This document shows positions 49,923 through 58,117 of a DNA stretch of 64,000 bases, one piece after another; the first letter of the stretch is position 1, and each line of letters begins with the position of its first letter. The notes beneath the pieces were generated by a model. It was not told the DNA's origin. It ran no database searches and was given only the letters and a program-made list of their open reading frames with translations. Origin of the DNA: JAABUE01 sp037440925 (GTDB lineage Bacteria > Chloroflexota > Anaerolineae > Anaerolineales > Villigracilaceae); assembly GCA_037440925.1 (NCBI GenBank), contig JBBITF010000013.1, positions 1 through 64,000 of the forward strand, written 5' to 3'. Both the position numbers and the translations under genes were made by a program.

Positions 49923-50067
49923 GGTAACTGCCTACCCACCCTCACCCCCGGCCCCTCTCCCGGCGGGAGAGGGAAGAAAATCCCTTTCATCTATCCGTTT
50001 CCCTCTCCCTTTGGTGGTCGAGCTTGTCGAGACCTGGGAGAGGGTTGGGTGAGGGTAGGTAATTACC
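49923..50067. repeat. 145-bp GC-rich palindromic element (GGTAACTGCCTACCC family)
   Basis: Left arm GGTAACTGCCTACCCACC to CCCCTCTCCC; right arm GGGAGAGGGTTGGGTGAGGG to GTAGGTAATTACC. An inner hairpin CCCCTCTCCC-GGC-GGGAGAGGG is at 49952-49973. Relatives: 26607-26676, 3839-3857, and words in 22494-22622. Confidence 0.8.
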
Positions 50068-50080
50068 AGGCAAGACTATT

Positions 50081-50941
50081 TTACTCTAATTTCTTCTCTC
50101 GCAACTGAGTCAACAGTACACCGCTCAACACAAGCAAACAGCCAATCACCTGGGAACACGTCAACTTCTCATTCAGCAAAAGAAAGCCAAATAAGGCTCC
50201 AAAGACGGCTTCCAGGCTCAAGATGAGGGCCGCATCGGTAGGAGGAGTGTGCTTTTGCGCCCACACTTGCAGCGTATACCCCATCCCTACTGAGAAAACA
50301 CCCGCGTACAAAATGGCCGCTATCAAAACCCCAGGAGTGGAAATGGACGGTTTTTCCAAAAAGAGGCCTGCCAGGATATTCAATGCAGCGCATACAGCAA
50401 AATGCCCCATAGAAAACGTCACCGCATTGTAGCGGGAGGCAAATTTTCCCAAGACGACAAAATGCAGCGCCCAGAAAACCGCTCCCAGCAACTCGAGCGC
50501 ATCGCCTTTCTGGACCTCGAGCCTGCTTCCCGCCGAAATGAGGTAAGCCCCGCCCGCGGCCAATGCCACCGCCGCGAGCGCCTGCCAACGCGGACGCTCG
50601 CGCCAGCCGACGAACAACACGAACGGCACAAAGACGACGTATAAACTGGTAATGAAACTCGCATTGCCCGCCGTCGTGGATTGCAATCCGGCCTGCTGCA
50701 AAGCCGCCGCAGCAAACAATACTACCCCGGCAATTCCCATCCAAAGCCATTGGCTACGCGAAATCCGCCAAATGCCAGGCACACGAACTGCCGGTAGCAG
50801 CAAAACCAACGCGCCCAACAAAAAACGCAACCCATTAAACCAATAGACGACATTTTGTTGCCCGGCCACACGCTGAGCAGCAAAAGCGCTGCCCCAAATC
50901 AGGGCAACAAGGAACAAAGCCACATCAGCCTTGAGGCGCAT
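50081..50941 (-). CDS. EamA/DMT-family transporter
   Basis: 286 residues, ten membrane helices in two EamA halves: IWGSAFAAQRVAGQQNVVYWFNGL and ILYAGVFSVGMGYTLQVWAQ and LSLEAVFGALFGFLLLNEKLT. This family moves small metabolites, drugs or amino acids. A possible SD AAGG precedes the ATG at some distance. No neighbour reveals the substrate. Confidence 0.88.
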   Translation of the reverse strand: MRLKADVALFLVALIWGSAFAAQRVAGQQNVVYWFNGLRFLLGALVLLLPAVRVPGIWRISRSQWLWMGIAGVVLFAAAALQQAGLQSTTAGNASFITSLYVVFVPFVLFVGWRERPRWQALAAVALAAGGAYLISAGSRLEVQKGDALELLGAVFWALHFVVLGKFASRYNAVTFSMGHFAVCAALNILAGLFLEKPSISTPGVLIAAILYAGVFSVGMGYTLQVWAQKHTPPTDAALILSLEAVFGALFGFLLLNEKLTCSQVIGCLLVLSGVLLTQLREKKLE

Positions 50942-51305
50942 AAAGATCTTCTACCTTCTCCGAAATAACATGCAAGCATCACCCCAAGGCATTTCTCGAA
51001 CGATTTATTCGTCTGACGGCAACCTCTGGGACATTTTTGTCAATATACGCGCACTGGTGATTGCCCACATCTTGAGGGCAGGGCGTATTCTCTAAAATTA
51101 CGATGTAAGTTTGGGTAAATGCTTTCGAGCGCTCCGCCAGCAAGGGGCTTGGATTTGGCAATCCAAGCCAGCGTTTCCAAGCCGCCATTTTTTTTGCTCG
51201 TGCGGATTGCCAAATCTGCACATGCCTCCCTTGTGGGCAATCACCAAACGCGCAGGCAGGACAAGCATACAACTTGCCCTGCCTGCCTTTGTAGAATAGT
51301 CTACA
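50942..51305. other. Intergenic region with hairpins
   Basis: 364 bp. It contains the GGATT-TGGC-AATCC hairpin at 51146-51169, its reverse-strand relative at 51200-51221 and no credible gene. The rest is unremarkable. The aminotransferase stop lies at its right border. Confidence 0.7.
51146..51169. repeat. Perfect hairpin GGCTTGGATT-TGGC-AATCCAAGCC
   Basis: Same inner core as the hairpin at 4072-4095, but the outer three pairs are GGC/GCC instead of CCG/CGG; the pairing is kept in both. Confidence 0.75.
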
Positions 51306-52643
51306 CTATGCAACCCCGTCCATAGCCGCACCCAGGCGCTTCACAATTTCGTCTACCTCTTCTTCGGTGATAGTGATGGGGGGAGAAAAAGCCAGTGTGC
51401 TACCCAGCGGGCGAGACCGCAATCCGCGCTCCAGAGCCGCTTTGTAAATTTTCATCGCCATCGCAGGATCAGCCGTCTTAGCGGCCTTGTCCGAAACAAT
51501 CTCGACGCCGCACATCAAGCCCAAGCCACGCACATCGCCCACAAAGGGGAATTCCATCAAAGTCTTCAAACCATCCAGCAGGCGCTTGCCCAGTTCGCGC
51601 GCGCGTTTCGGGAAATTTTCCCTTTCCATGATTTCCAGGTTCTTCAATCCGACCGCACAAGCCATGGCATGACCGGAATAGGTATAACCGTGCATATACG
51701 TCTCAGGCTCGCTGGCCGACTCGATAGTTTCGCGAATCGCATCCGAAATCTGAATGCCGCCCAATTGGGCATAGCCGCTAGTCACTGCCTTGGCAAACGA
51801 GAGGATATCTGGCTTGACGTTCCAATGCTTGAGCGCAAACCATTCTCCGGTGCGGCCAAAACCGGTAATGACCTCATCGGAAATGAACAGGACTTCATGC
51901 TTATCGCAAACTTCACGTACAAGCGGGAAGTAATCATCCGGCGGCACAATTACGCCACCCACGCCCATAACCGGCTCGGCGATGAAAGCCGCCACTGTAT
52001 CCGCGCCTTCGCGCAAAATAGTCTCTTCTAACGCGCGCGCCGCTGCCTGGCCAACCGTCTCGCCTGGCTTCATTTCGCCTTCGAAGCGATACGGATTTGG
52101 CGCGGGGACGTGAATATATCCTTCCAGGGCAGGGCCAAACATGGTGTGATATTTCTCCAGGCCGGTCGCAAAAGTGGTGCCAAGCGTCACGCCGTGATAA
52201 GCGCCCTTGCGGGCAATGACCTTGTACTTGCCCGGCTTCCCCTTCCGCTTCCAGTAATAGCGCGCCGTCTTGAAAGCCGAATCATTGGCCTCAGAACCGC
52301 CCGAAGTGAAAAACGTTGTGTTCAATCCCTCATAAGCAAAGCCAGATAATTTCTCGGCCAGACGAATGGAGGGTAAATTGGTCATGCCCGAAAAGTTGGA
52401 CGTGAAAGCCAGTAACTTCATCTGCTCATAAGCGGCCCTGGCCAATTCTTCGTTGCCATAACCCGCATCTACGTTCCATAAGCCAGCCATAGCATCCAAC
52501 ACTTTCTGCCCGTCAGTGGTATAGAGCCAGACGCCCTCGCCACGCTCAACCACCAAAGGGTTAGCGTGGCTCTTGGGGTGGTAAACGGGGTGCAATTGCA
52601 TCTTGTCTTTTTCGATCCATTCAGTTGTATCTTGCCTGGTCAT
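51306..52643 (-). CDS. Class III PLP-dependent aminotransferase
   Basis: 445 residues of the omega-aminotransferase type. FFTSGGSEANDSAFKTARYYWKRKG, GAYHGVTLGT, ISDEVITGFGRTG and the PLP Lys in DILSFAKAVTSGYAQLGG (about residue 282) are present. It may use beta-alanine, GABA, putrescine or a related amine with pyruvate as acceptor; the specificity loop is not readable. GGAGG precedes the ATG. It is alone in its orientation, diverging from mpg. Confidence 0.93.
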   Translation of the reverse strand: MTRQDTTEWIEKDKMQLHPVYHPKSHANPLVVERGEGVWLYTTDGQKVLDAMAGLWNVDAGYGNEELARAAYEQMKLLAFTSNFSGMTNLPSIRLAEKLSGFAYEGLNTTFFTSGGSEANDSAFKTARYYWKRKGKPGKYKVIARKGAYHGVTLGTTFATGLEKYHTMFGPALEGYIHVPAPNPYRFEGEMKPGETVGQAAARALEETILREGADTVAAFIAEPVMGVGGVIVPPDDYFPLVREVCDKHEVLFISDEVITGFGRTGEWFALKHWNVKPDILSFAKAVTSGYAQLGGIQISDAIRETIESASEPETYMHGYTYSGHAMACAVGLKNLEIMERENFPKRARELGKRLLDGLKTLMEFPFVGDVRGLGLMCGVEIVSDKAAKTADPAMAMKIYKAALERGLRSRPLGSTLAFSPPITITEEEVDEIVKRLGAAMDGVA

Positions 52644-52704
52644 TGTGCCTCCAAATATCTTAAGACAAATTTCCCCTATTTTAGCGTTATTGGCTAAAAT
52701 AGGA

Positions 52705-52710
52705 TAGACT
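52705..52710 (+). promoter_or_regulatory. Candidate -10 of mpg, leaderless type
   Basis: TAGACT 8 nt before the ATG at 52719; no Shine-Dalgarno. The hexamer has two mismatches from TATAAT. Confidence 0.35.
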
Positions 52711-52718
52711 CAAGACCC

Positions 52719-53360
52719 ATGCAAACGCCATTGCCCCGCAGTTTCTACGACCGTCCAACCTTGACCGTTGCCCGCGAATTGCTCGGAACGCGGCTGGTGC
52801 GTATTTTGGATGGGGTCAAACTGGTCGGCCTGATCACCGAGACGGAAGCGTACATCGGCGAGGAAGACCTAGGCTGTCACGCCAAAGCCGGACGCACGCC
52901 GCGCACACAGGTCATGTACGGACCGCCCGGTCATGCCTACGTCTACTTCACGTATGGCAATCATTGGATGTTGAACGCCGTCACGGAACGAGAAGGTTTC
53001 CCGGCGGCGGTATTGATCCGCGCCATTCAGCCGATCGAGGGCGTAGAAGTGATGTCGGCGCGGCGCAACGGACGAGATACTTTTGGGCCAGGCAAATTGT
53101 GCCAGGCGATGGGAATCACCAAAAGCGAGAACGGGGCAGATTTAACGGTAGCAAGCACAGGCTTGTGGATCGAAGCGGGGGTTTCCGTCCCCGATAAAAG
53201 CGTGACGATTGGGCCGCGCGTGGGGTTATATAGTGTGCCTGAGCCATGGAAATCCATCCCCTGGCGGTTCCTGACTACTCTCTACTCATCTAGTCTCTAC
53301 TCATCTACTCTCTACTCATCCACTCCCTACTCATCTACTCTCTTCACTTTGGAGGAATAA
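52719..53360 (+). CDS. DNA-3-methyladenine glycosylase (AAG/MPG family) with repeat-derived tail
   Basis: 213 residues. Clear marks: FYDRPTLTVARELLGTRLVR, ITETEAYIGEEDLGCHAKAG, MYGPPGHAYVYFTYGNHWMLN (active-site region), AAVLIRAIQP and GPGKLCQAMGITK. The usual end of the family (PWRF) is followed by about 30 residues SSLYSSTLYSSTPYSS and so on, coded by an alternating 7/8-bp repeat (53271-53342). It overlaps the fabI start (TAATG) with the GGAGG of fabI inside its last codons. It removes alkylated purines from DNA. Confidence 0.93.
   Translation: MQTPLPRSFYDRPTLTVARELLGTRLVRILDGVKLVGLITETEAYIGEEDLGCHAKAGRTPRTQVMYGPPGHAYVYFTYGNHWMLNAVTEREGFPAAVLIRAIQPIEGVEVMSARRNGRDTFGPGKLCQAMGITKSENGADLTVASTGLWIEAGVSVPDKSVTIGPRVGLYSVPEPWKSIPWRFLTTLYSSSLYSSTLYSSTPYSSTLFTLEE
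53271..53342. repeat. Alternating 7/8-bp tandem repeat (TCTCTAC-TCATCTAC)n at the mpg 3' end
   Basis: Four to five units of 15 bp with a few drifted bases; the peptide repeats every five residues (LYSST). It ends just before the fabI ribosome site. Confidence 0.85.
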
Positions 53361-54157
53361 TGGGCCTACTCGAAGGTAAGACTGCTTTGGTATTTGGGCT
53401 GGCAAACGAGCGCTCGATTGCCTGGGGCATCACGCAGGCGCTGCACCGCGAAGGCGCGCAGATTGGCATCAGTTACGCGGGCGAGGCGCTCGAACGGCGC
53501 GTCAAGCCGCTGGCCGAGAAAATCGGCTGCACATGGGTAGAAGAATGCGACGTGTCGAAAGATGAACACATAGCCGCCGTTGCCGAGAAGGCTGCGCAGG
53601 CTTTTGGGCAGGTGGACGTGCTGGTGCATTCGATTGCCTTTGCCGGGCGGGACGAACTGACCGGACCGTTCTACAACACCACCCGCGAAGGTTTCAAGAT
53701 CGCCATGGACATCAGCGTCTTTTCATTCGTAGCGCTGGCGCGCGCCTTCCAACCCATGTTGCGACCCGGCGCTTCGTTGATGTGCATGACCTACTATGGT
53801 TCGGTCAAGGTTGCGCCGCATTACAACGTGATGGGGGTCGCCAAAGCGGCGCTGGAGGCCGCCACTCGCTATCTGGCTTATGACTTTGGGCCCCAAGGCG
53901 TGCGCGTAAACGCGATTTCGGCCGGCCCGATCCGCACCCTGGCGGCGGCCGGCGTGGGCGGCTTCCGCGATATGTACAAACATTTCGCTGATATGTCGCC
54001 CTTGCGCGAGAATGTGACCATCGAAGATGTGGGCAATGCGGCGGTTTTCCTGGCGTCGGACCTTTCCAGGCATATCACCGGCGATGTGCTGTATGTGGAT
54101 TCGGGTTTCAATATTGTGGGAGTGCAGATGGGGAGGAGGGAGGATAGTGATCAGTGA
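53360..54157 (+). CDS. fabI: Enoyl-[acyl-carrier-protein] reductase (NADH)
   Basis: 265 residues. FGLANERSIAWGITQALHREGAQIGI (NADH site), YYGSVKVAPHYNVMGVAKAALEA with the catalytic Tyr and Lys, AISAGPIRTLAAAGVGGF, and the end SDLSRHITGDVLYVDSGFNIVG are typical FabI. It completes each fatty-acid elongation cycle. The last residues (RREDSDQ) run into the start of an AGTGATC repeat. Overlaps mpg. Confidence 0.95.
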   Translation: MGLLEGKTALVFGLANERSIAWGITQALHREGAQIGISYAGEALERRVKPLAEKIGCTWVEECDVSKDEHIAAVAEKAAQAFGQVDVLVHSIAFAGRDELTGPFYNTTREGFKIAMDISVFSFVALARAFQPMLRPGASLMCMTYYGSVKVAPHYNVMGVAKAALEAATRYLAYDFGPQGVRVNAISAGPIRTLAAAGVGGFRDMYKHFADMSPLRENVTIEDVGNAAVFLASDLSRHITGDVLYVDSGFNIVGVQMGRREDSDQ

Positions 54158-54188
54158 TCAGGGGTCAGTGATCAGTAAACAGTGAGTA
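54143..54188. repeat. 7-bp tandem repeat (AGTGATC)n after fabI
   Basis: About six heptamers (AGTGATC, AGGGGTC, AGTAAAC, AGTGAGT). The fabI stop codon lies in the first unit. Confidence 0.85.
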
Positions 54189-54245
54189 GTGGAGCGGCGG
54201 GAAATAGGAGGCGCGGGCTTTGTGTCCGCACTTTTGGTTTAACGG

Positions 54246-54251
54246 TAAAAT
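54246..54251 (+). promoter_or_regulatory. -10 hexamer of the bactofilin gene, leaderless type
   Basis: TAAAAT, 6 nt before the ATG at 54258, no Shine-Dalgarno. Confidence 0.45.
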
Positions 54252-54257
54252 AAAGCT

Positions 54258-54785
54258 ATGTTCAAACGCAACGCCTCTCCCGCCGCAAAGCCCTCGCAGG
54301 GCGAAACTGCCCAGCCCATCCAGGCCGTAGAACGTATCACCTCCGTGCTTGGGCCGGGCGTCATCTGGCATGGCAGCATCAATGGCAGCGGCGGCGTGCG
54401 AATCGAGGGCGCCTTCGAGGGCCAGATTGCCCTGCGCGGCATGTTGGTGGTCGGCGAGACCGGGCGCGTCACCTGCGAGAACATCCGCGCCAACACCGTC
54501 ATCGTGGCGGGTGCCGTGCGCGGCAACATCACCACCCAGAAGCTCGAAATCCGCGCCAGCGGACGAGTGTGGGGCGACGTGGTGACGACTGCCTTTGTGA
54601 CCGAGGAGGGCGCCTTCCTGCGCGGCCAGATACGGATGGAAGAAACGGTCGAACTGGACCTGGAACCTGCTCCCGAGTCCACGCCGGCTGAGGCTGCCCT
54701 GGCCGAATCCACTGCCCCTGCGCCCCTGCCGACTCCGCCCACCGGCGAAACGACCATTGTCAACAAAAAGAAGAAAACGTCCTAA
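54258..54785 (+). CDS. Bactofilin-like polymer-forming cytoskeletal protein
   Basis: 175 residues. The beta-helical bactofilin core runs from ~30 to ~125 (GVIWHGSINGSGGVRIEGAF, GQIALRGMLVVGETGRVTCE, VIVAGAVRGNITTQKLEIRA), with a Pro/Ala-rich tail ending in Lys-rich TIVNKKKKTS. Bactofilins polymerise without nucleotides and organise cell shape or wall synthesis. It is the first of a short run with the ProRS-like gene, 4 bp away. Confidence 0.9.
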   Translation: MFKRNASPAAKPSQGETAQPIQAVERITSVLGPGVIWHGSINGSGGVRIEGAFEGQIALRGMLVVGETGRVTCENIRANTVIVAGAVRGNITTQKLEIRASGRVWGDVVTTAFVTEEGAFLRGQIRMEETVELDLEPAPESTPAEAALAESTAPAPLPTPPTGETTIVNKKKKTS

Positions 54786-54789
54786 CCTT

Positions 54790-55992
54790 ATGCGCTACCA
54801 AGACCTATCCATCCAGACCCTGCGCGAAGCGCCTAACAACGCCCGCACGCCCGGCTTTGCCTTCCTTGTCCGCGCGGGATACATAACCCGCGAAAAAGAG
54901 TTGACCCCGCTGGGCCAATATGCACTCGACCGCCTGCGCGAACTGGCAAAGGACACCTCTTTCCGCCTTTCTTCTCTCGTTCCTTCCCTCTCCAGCGGAG
55001 ATGAAACTTTTTTCCCACTCCCAACAGGCGACATCCAACTCACCCACTGCCCGGCTTGCGGATATACCGCCCGCCAGGAATGGGCTGTCTGCGCCAAAGC
55101 GGCCTTGCCGCCCGAAGAACCGCTCCCGCTCGAAAAAATATCCACCCCCGAATGCCACACCATCCAGGCGTTGGCAACATTCCTGGGCATTCCCGAAGCC
55201 AAGACCGCCAAAGCGCTGATGTACACCCGTCCCTCCGACGGCAAATTTGTCTTCGTTGTGGTGCGCGGAGACATGCAACTGAGTGAAGCCAAATTGAAGG
55301 GACAAGTGGGCGAAGTCCGTGCGGCGACAGCAGAGGAAATCGCCGCCTGCGGCGCAGCGCCGGGATATGCGTCGCCCATTGGCTTGCAGAATGCGCTCAT
55401 TGTTGTAGACGACCTCATCCCCCGCTCGACCAACCTGGTAGCAGGCGCAAACGAGGCTGGCTATCATCTGCGCAACGTCAACTACGGGCGCGATTACCAG
55501 GCAGAAATTGTCGCCGATCTAACCCAGACCCAAGAAGGGAGTGCTTGCGCGCAATGCGGAAACCCATTGATAGCCCAGTCCGCCCTTCTTTTGGCTACAC
55601 GACAAACTTTTGACTTGACCAACGCTTTGCTTGCGCTGGCAGAAACCCACCATGATGACAAGGGGTTGTGTTTGCCAAGCCTGGCCGCGCCTTTCGCGGT
55701 CTATTTGATGCATGTGCCAGGCAAAAGCATGGACACCAAACCGGCTGCCGAAGAACTCTACGTCAACTTGCAAGAGGCTGGCATATCCGTGCTATTCGAC
55801 GATCGCAACGAGCGCGCCGGGGTCAAGTTCAACGACGCGGATTTGATTGGCTGCCCCGTGCGGGTCACAGTGGGAGAAAGAGGCCTGCAAAATGGAACAG
55901 TGGAAATCAAAGCCAGGCAAGCAGGAGAAAACATCTCCATCTCGATTGACCAAGTAAGCGTCTCGCTCAGACAATACCTGGGGGGAAACTGA
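54790..55992 (+). CDS. Prolyl-tRNA synthetase-like protein lacking the catalytic core
   Basis: 400 residues. It has the ProRS N-terminal leader (REAPNNARTPGFAFLVRAGYI), a zinc-ribbon-like CPACGYTARQEWAVC, the YbaK/ProX editing domain (LATFLGIPEAKTAKALMY, FVFVVVRGDMQLSEAKL), then the post-insertion part (YHLRNVNYGRDYQAEIVADL) and the anticodon-binding domain (AAPFAVYLMHVPGKSMDTKP, LFDDRNERAGVKFNDADLIG). Motifs 1 and 2 of the class II core are missing and the region matching motif 3 (GCYGIGVSR) is replaced by FDLTNALLALAE. It cannot be a normal ProRS; trans-editing is possible. The DegT gene overlaps its stop. Confidence 0.85.
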   Translation: MRYQDLSIQTLREAPNNARTPGFAFLVRAGYITREKELTPLGQYALDRLRELAKDTSFRLSSLVPSLSSGDETFFPLPTGDIQLTHCPACGYTARQEWAVCAKAALPPEEPLPLEKISTPECHTIQALATFLGIPEAKTAKALMYTRPSDGKFVFVVVRGDMQLSEAKLKGQVGEVRAATAEEIAACGAAPGYASPIGLQNALIVVDDLIPRSTNLVAGANEAGYHLRNVNYGRDYQAEIVADLTQTQEGSACAQCGNPLIAQSALLLATRQTFDLTNALLALAETHHDDKGLCLPSLAAPFAVYLMHVPGKSMDTKPAAEELYVNLQEAGISVLFDDRNERAGVKFNDADLIGCPVRVTVGERGLQNGTVEIKARQAGENISISIDQVSVSLRQYLGGN

Positions 55993-57212
55993 TGGCGTCC
56001 TCCAGCAACATCCAAATTCCCATGTCCTCCCCTGACTTGACGGACGCTGACCGCCAGGCGGTAATGGATGTGCTTGCCACGCCCTTTTTGAGCATGGGAC
56101 AACGCATCTTAGATTTTGAGCAGGCCTTTTGCCGGCACACCGGACGCAAGTATGCCATCGGGGTCAACTCTGGCACGGCGGGATTGCATCTCTGCGTTCG
56201 GGCGGCGGGAATCGGGGCAGGAGACCTGGTCATCACCACGCCGTTTTCGTTTGTGGCTTCGACCAACGTCTTGTTGTTTGAGAATGCCGTGCCGGTATTT
56301 GTGGATGTGGAGGCGCGCACGGGCAACATTGAGCCGAAACTGGTTGCCGACGCGGCCAGGAACATCGAGAAATACCTGCCGCGAGAAGGGATACAAGGGG
56401 GGAGGTATACAGATACACAAGTAGACACGTACACGGGTACGCGCAAAACGCCCCGCCTCAAAGCCATTCTCCCCGTAGACGTATTCGGTCAGCCCGCCGA
56501 TATGGACGCCATCAACGCAGTGGCTCAAGAACATGGCCTGACGGTCATCGAAGATTCGTGCGAGGCGCTGGGGGCAGAATACAAGGGCCGCAAAGCCGGC
56601 ACGTTGGGCGATTACGGCGTCTTTGCGTTCTACCCGAACAAGCAAATTACCACCGGCGAAGGCGGTGTGGTGGTGACGGACGACGAACAGGCCGCCAACT
56701 TCATGCGAGCGCTGCGCAATCAGGGCCGCGCCGTGGGCGACACCTGGCTGCAACACACCTACCTGGGCTACAACTACCGCCTGGACGAGATGTCGGCTGC
56801 GCTGGGGGAGGCGCAAATGCAAAGGCTGGATGAGTTGCTCAGAAAACGGGAACAGGTAGCGGCGTGGTACGAAGCGCGCTTGAGTGAGATTCCCGGCGTC
56901 GAGACTCCCTTCGTCGAAGCCTACACCACACGCATGTCATGGTTCGTCTACGTCATCCGCCTGGATGCCAAACTCAACCGCGACGCGCTGGCAAAACATC
57001 TGGAAAGTATGGGTGTGCCGGTGCGGCCGTATTTCTTGCCCATCCATTTGCAGCCTTACATGATGGAACGCTTCGGCTGGCGGGAGGGAGATTTTCCCGT
57101 GACAGAGGACCTGGGACGGCGCGGGCTGGCGGTGCCGTTCAGCGGCGTAATGAGCGAAGAGCAAGTGGAATACGTCTGCCAGTCTATCCGCAAAGCGGTG
57201 AGCGCCGCATGA
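55992..57212 (+). CDS. DegT/DnrJ/EryC1-family aminotransferase
   Basis: 406 residues. LTDADRQAVMDVLATPFLSMG, KYAIGVNSGTAGLHLCVRAAGIGAGD, DVFGQPADMDAI, IEDSCEALGAEYKGRKAGT and FYPNKQITTGEGGVVVTDD with the PLP Lys (in NKQITTGEGG) are characteristic; it makes amino sugars for surface glycans. A stretch GGRYTDTQVDTYTGTRK between residues ~136 and ~152 is encoded by an 8-bp repeat and breaks an otherwise conserved loop. ATG overlaps the ProRS-like stop. Confidence 0.92.
   Translation: MASSSNIQIPMSSPDLTDADRQAVMDVLATPFLSMGQRILDFEQAFCRHTGRKYAIGVNSGTAGLHLCVRAAGIGAGDLVITTPFSFVASTNVLLFENAVPVFVDVEARTGNIEPKLVADAARNIEKYLPREGIQGGRYTDTQVDTYTGTRKTPRLKAILPVDVFGQPADMDAINAVAQEHGLTVIEDSCEALGAEYKGRKAGTLGDYGVFAFYPNKQITTGEGGVVVTDDEQAANFMRALRNQGRAVGDTWLQHTYLGYNYRLDEMSAALGEAQMQRLDELLRKREQVAAWYEARLSEIPGVETPFVEAYTTRMSWFVYVIRLDAKLNRDALAKHLESMGVPVRPYFLPIHLQPYMMERFGWREGDFPVTEDLGRRGLAVPFSGVMSEEQVEYVCQSIRKAVSAA
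56402..56448. repeat. 8-bp tandem repeat inside the DegT aminotransferase gene
   Basis: Octamers AGGTATAC, AGATACAC, AAGTAGAC, ACGTACAC, GGGTACGC. In frame; the coded peptide is an insertion between helices of the core. Confidence 0.75.
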
Positions 57213-58117
57213 AAGAGGGACATTACCCACCCGAAAAACGCCTGGGGCTGGCCTTGCATATTGGCCTGCTGGCGCTGCTGGCAGGGTTGTCTGCGTGGGG
57301 ATTTTGGAGTCTAGGGCAAGCGAGCGTCGGGCCAAATCTGGTCATCTTTTTATTAGACGGCCTGCTGGCGTTTCTGCCCATTCCCTTGTTTGCCTATCGC
57401 GCCTATGCGCTGTTACGCGCCGACTACATCCTTGACCGTGACAGTTTGGAGTTACGCTGGGGACTGCGAGACGAAGACATCCCGCTGACAGACATCGAAT
57501 GGGTGCGACCCGCTAGCAGCCTGGCCACGCCGGTGCGCCTGCCCTGGCTGCCCATGCCAGGCGCAGTGTTGGGTCTGCGGCGGCATCCCGATTTGGGCGT
57601 GATAGAGTTCCTGGCGTCGGACACAAAAAACTTATTGCTGGTGGGAACAGCCAGCCGCGTCTATGCCATCTCGCCTGCCGAGGCCGCTCAGTTCGTGCAG
57701 ACCTTTGCCCGCGCCATCGAAATGGGCAGTCTGACGCCCACCGCGCCAAAATCGGTTTACCCTTCTTTTGTATTCTCCCAGGCTTGGGAAAATTCTCTTG
57801 TCCGCTTTTTGTGGCTGCTAGGATTTTTCTTGAATCTGGGGCTGTTCATCTGGGTAGGAATAAGCATTCCTGGCCTGGCTCAAGTGTCGCTTGGCTTTGA
57901 TCCTGCTGGCGCACCGCTGGCCGCTTCACCCGCTGTACGTTTGATTCTTTTGCCCTTTGAAAGCGGATTGCTATATCTGATCAGCCTGTTTGCCGGCTTA
58001 TACTATCACCGCTGGGAAAAACATCGTCCGTTGGCAGTGGCGATATGGGTTTCTAGCGCCTTGACCAGCCTGCTGTTCATACTGGCAGTGTGGTTCATCG
58101 TCTCAACAGCCCCGTAA
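57209..58117 (+). CDS. Membrane protein with PH-like domain
   Basis: 302 residues. Two membrane helices near residues 12-60 are followed by a bacterial PH-like beta domain (DYILDRDSLELRWGLRDEDIPLTDIEWVRPA, near 75-150) and two or three more helices at the end. Such domains occur in proteins of unknown function. The ATG overlaps the DegT stop (ATGA), so it is translated with that gene. The longer in-frame version starting inside the DegT gene is rejected. Confidence 0.7.
   Translation: MKEGHYPPEKRLGLALHIGLLALLAGLSAWGFWSLGQASVGPNLVIFLLDGLLAFLPIPLFAYRAYALLRADYILDRDSLELRWGLRDEDIPLTDIEWVRPASSLATPVRLPWLPMPGAVLGLRRHPDLGVIEFLASDTKNLLLVGTASRVYAISPAEAAQFVQTFARAIEMGSLTPTAPKSVYPSFVFSQAWENSLVRFLWLLGFFLNLGLFIWVGISIPGLAQVSLGFDPAGAPLAASPAVRLILLPFESGLLYLISLFAGLYYHRWEKHRPLAVAIWVSSALTSLLFILAVWFIVSTAP

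Noticed and set aside
53271..53342. Possible CRISPR array
   Set aside because: The units are contiguous 15-bp tandem repeats without spacers.
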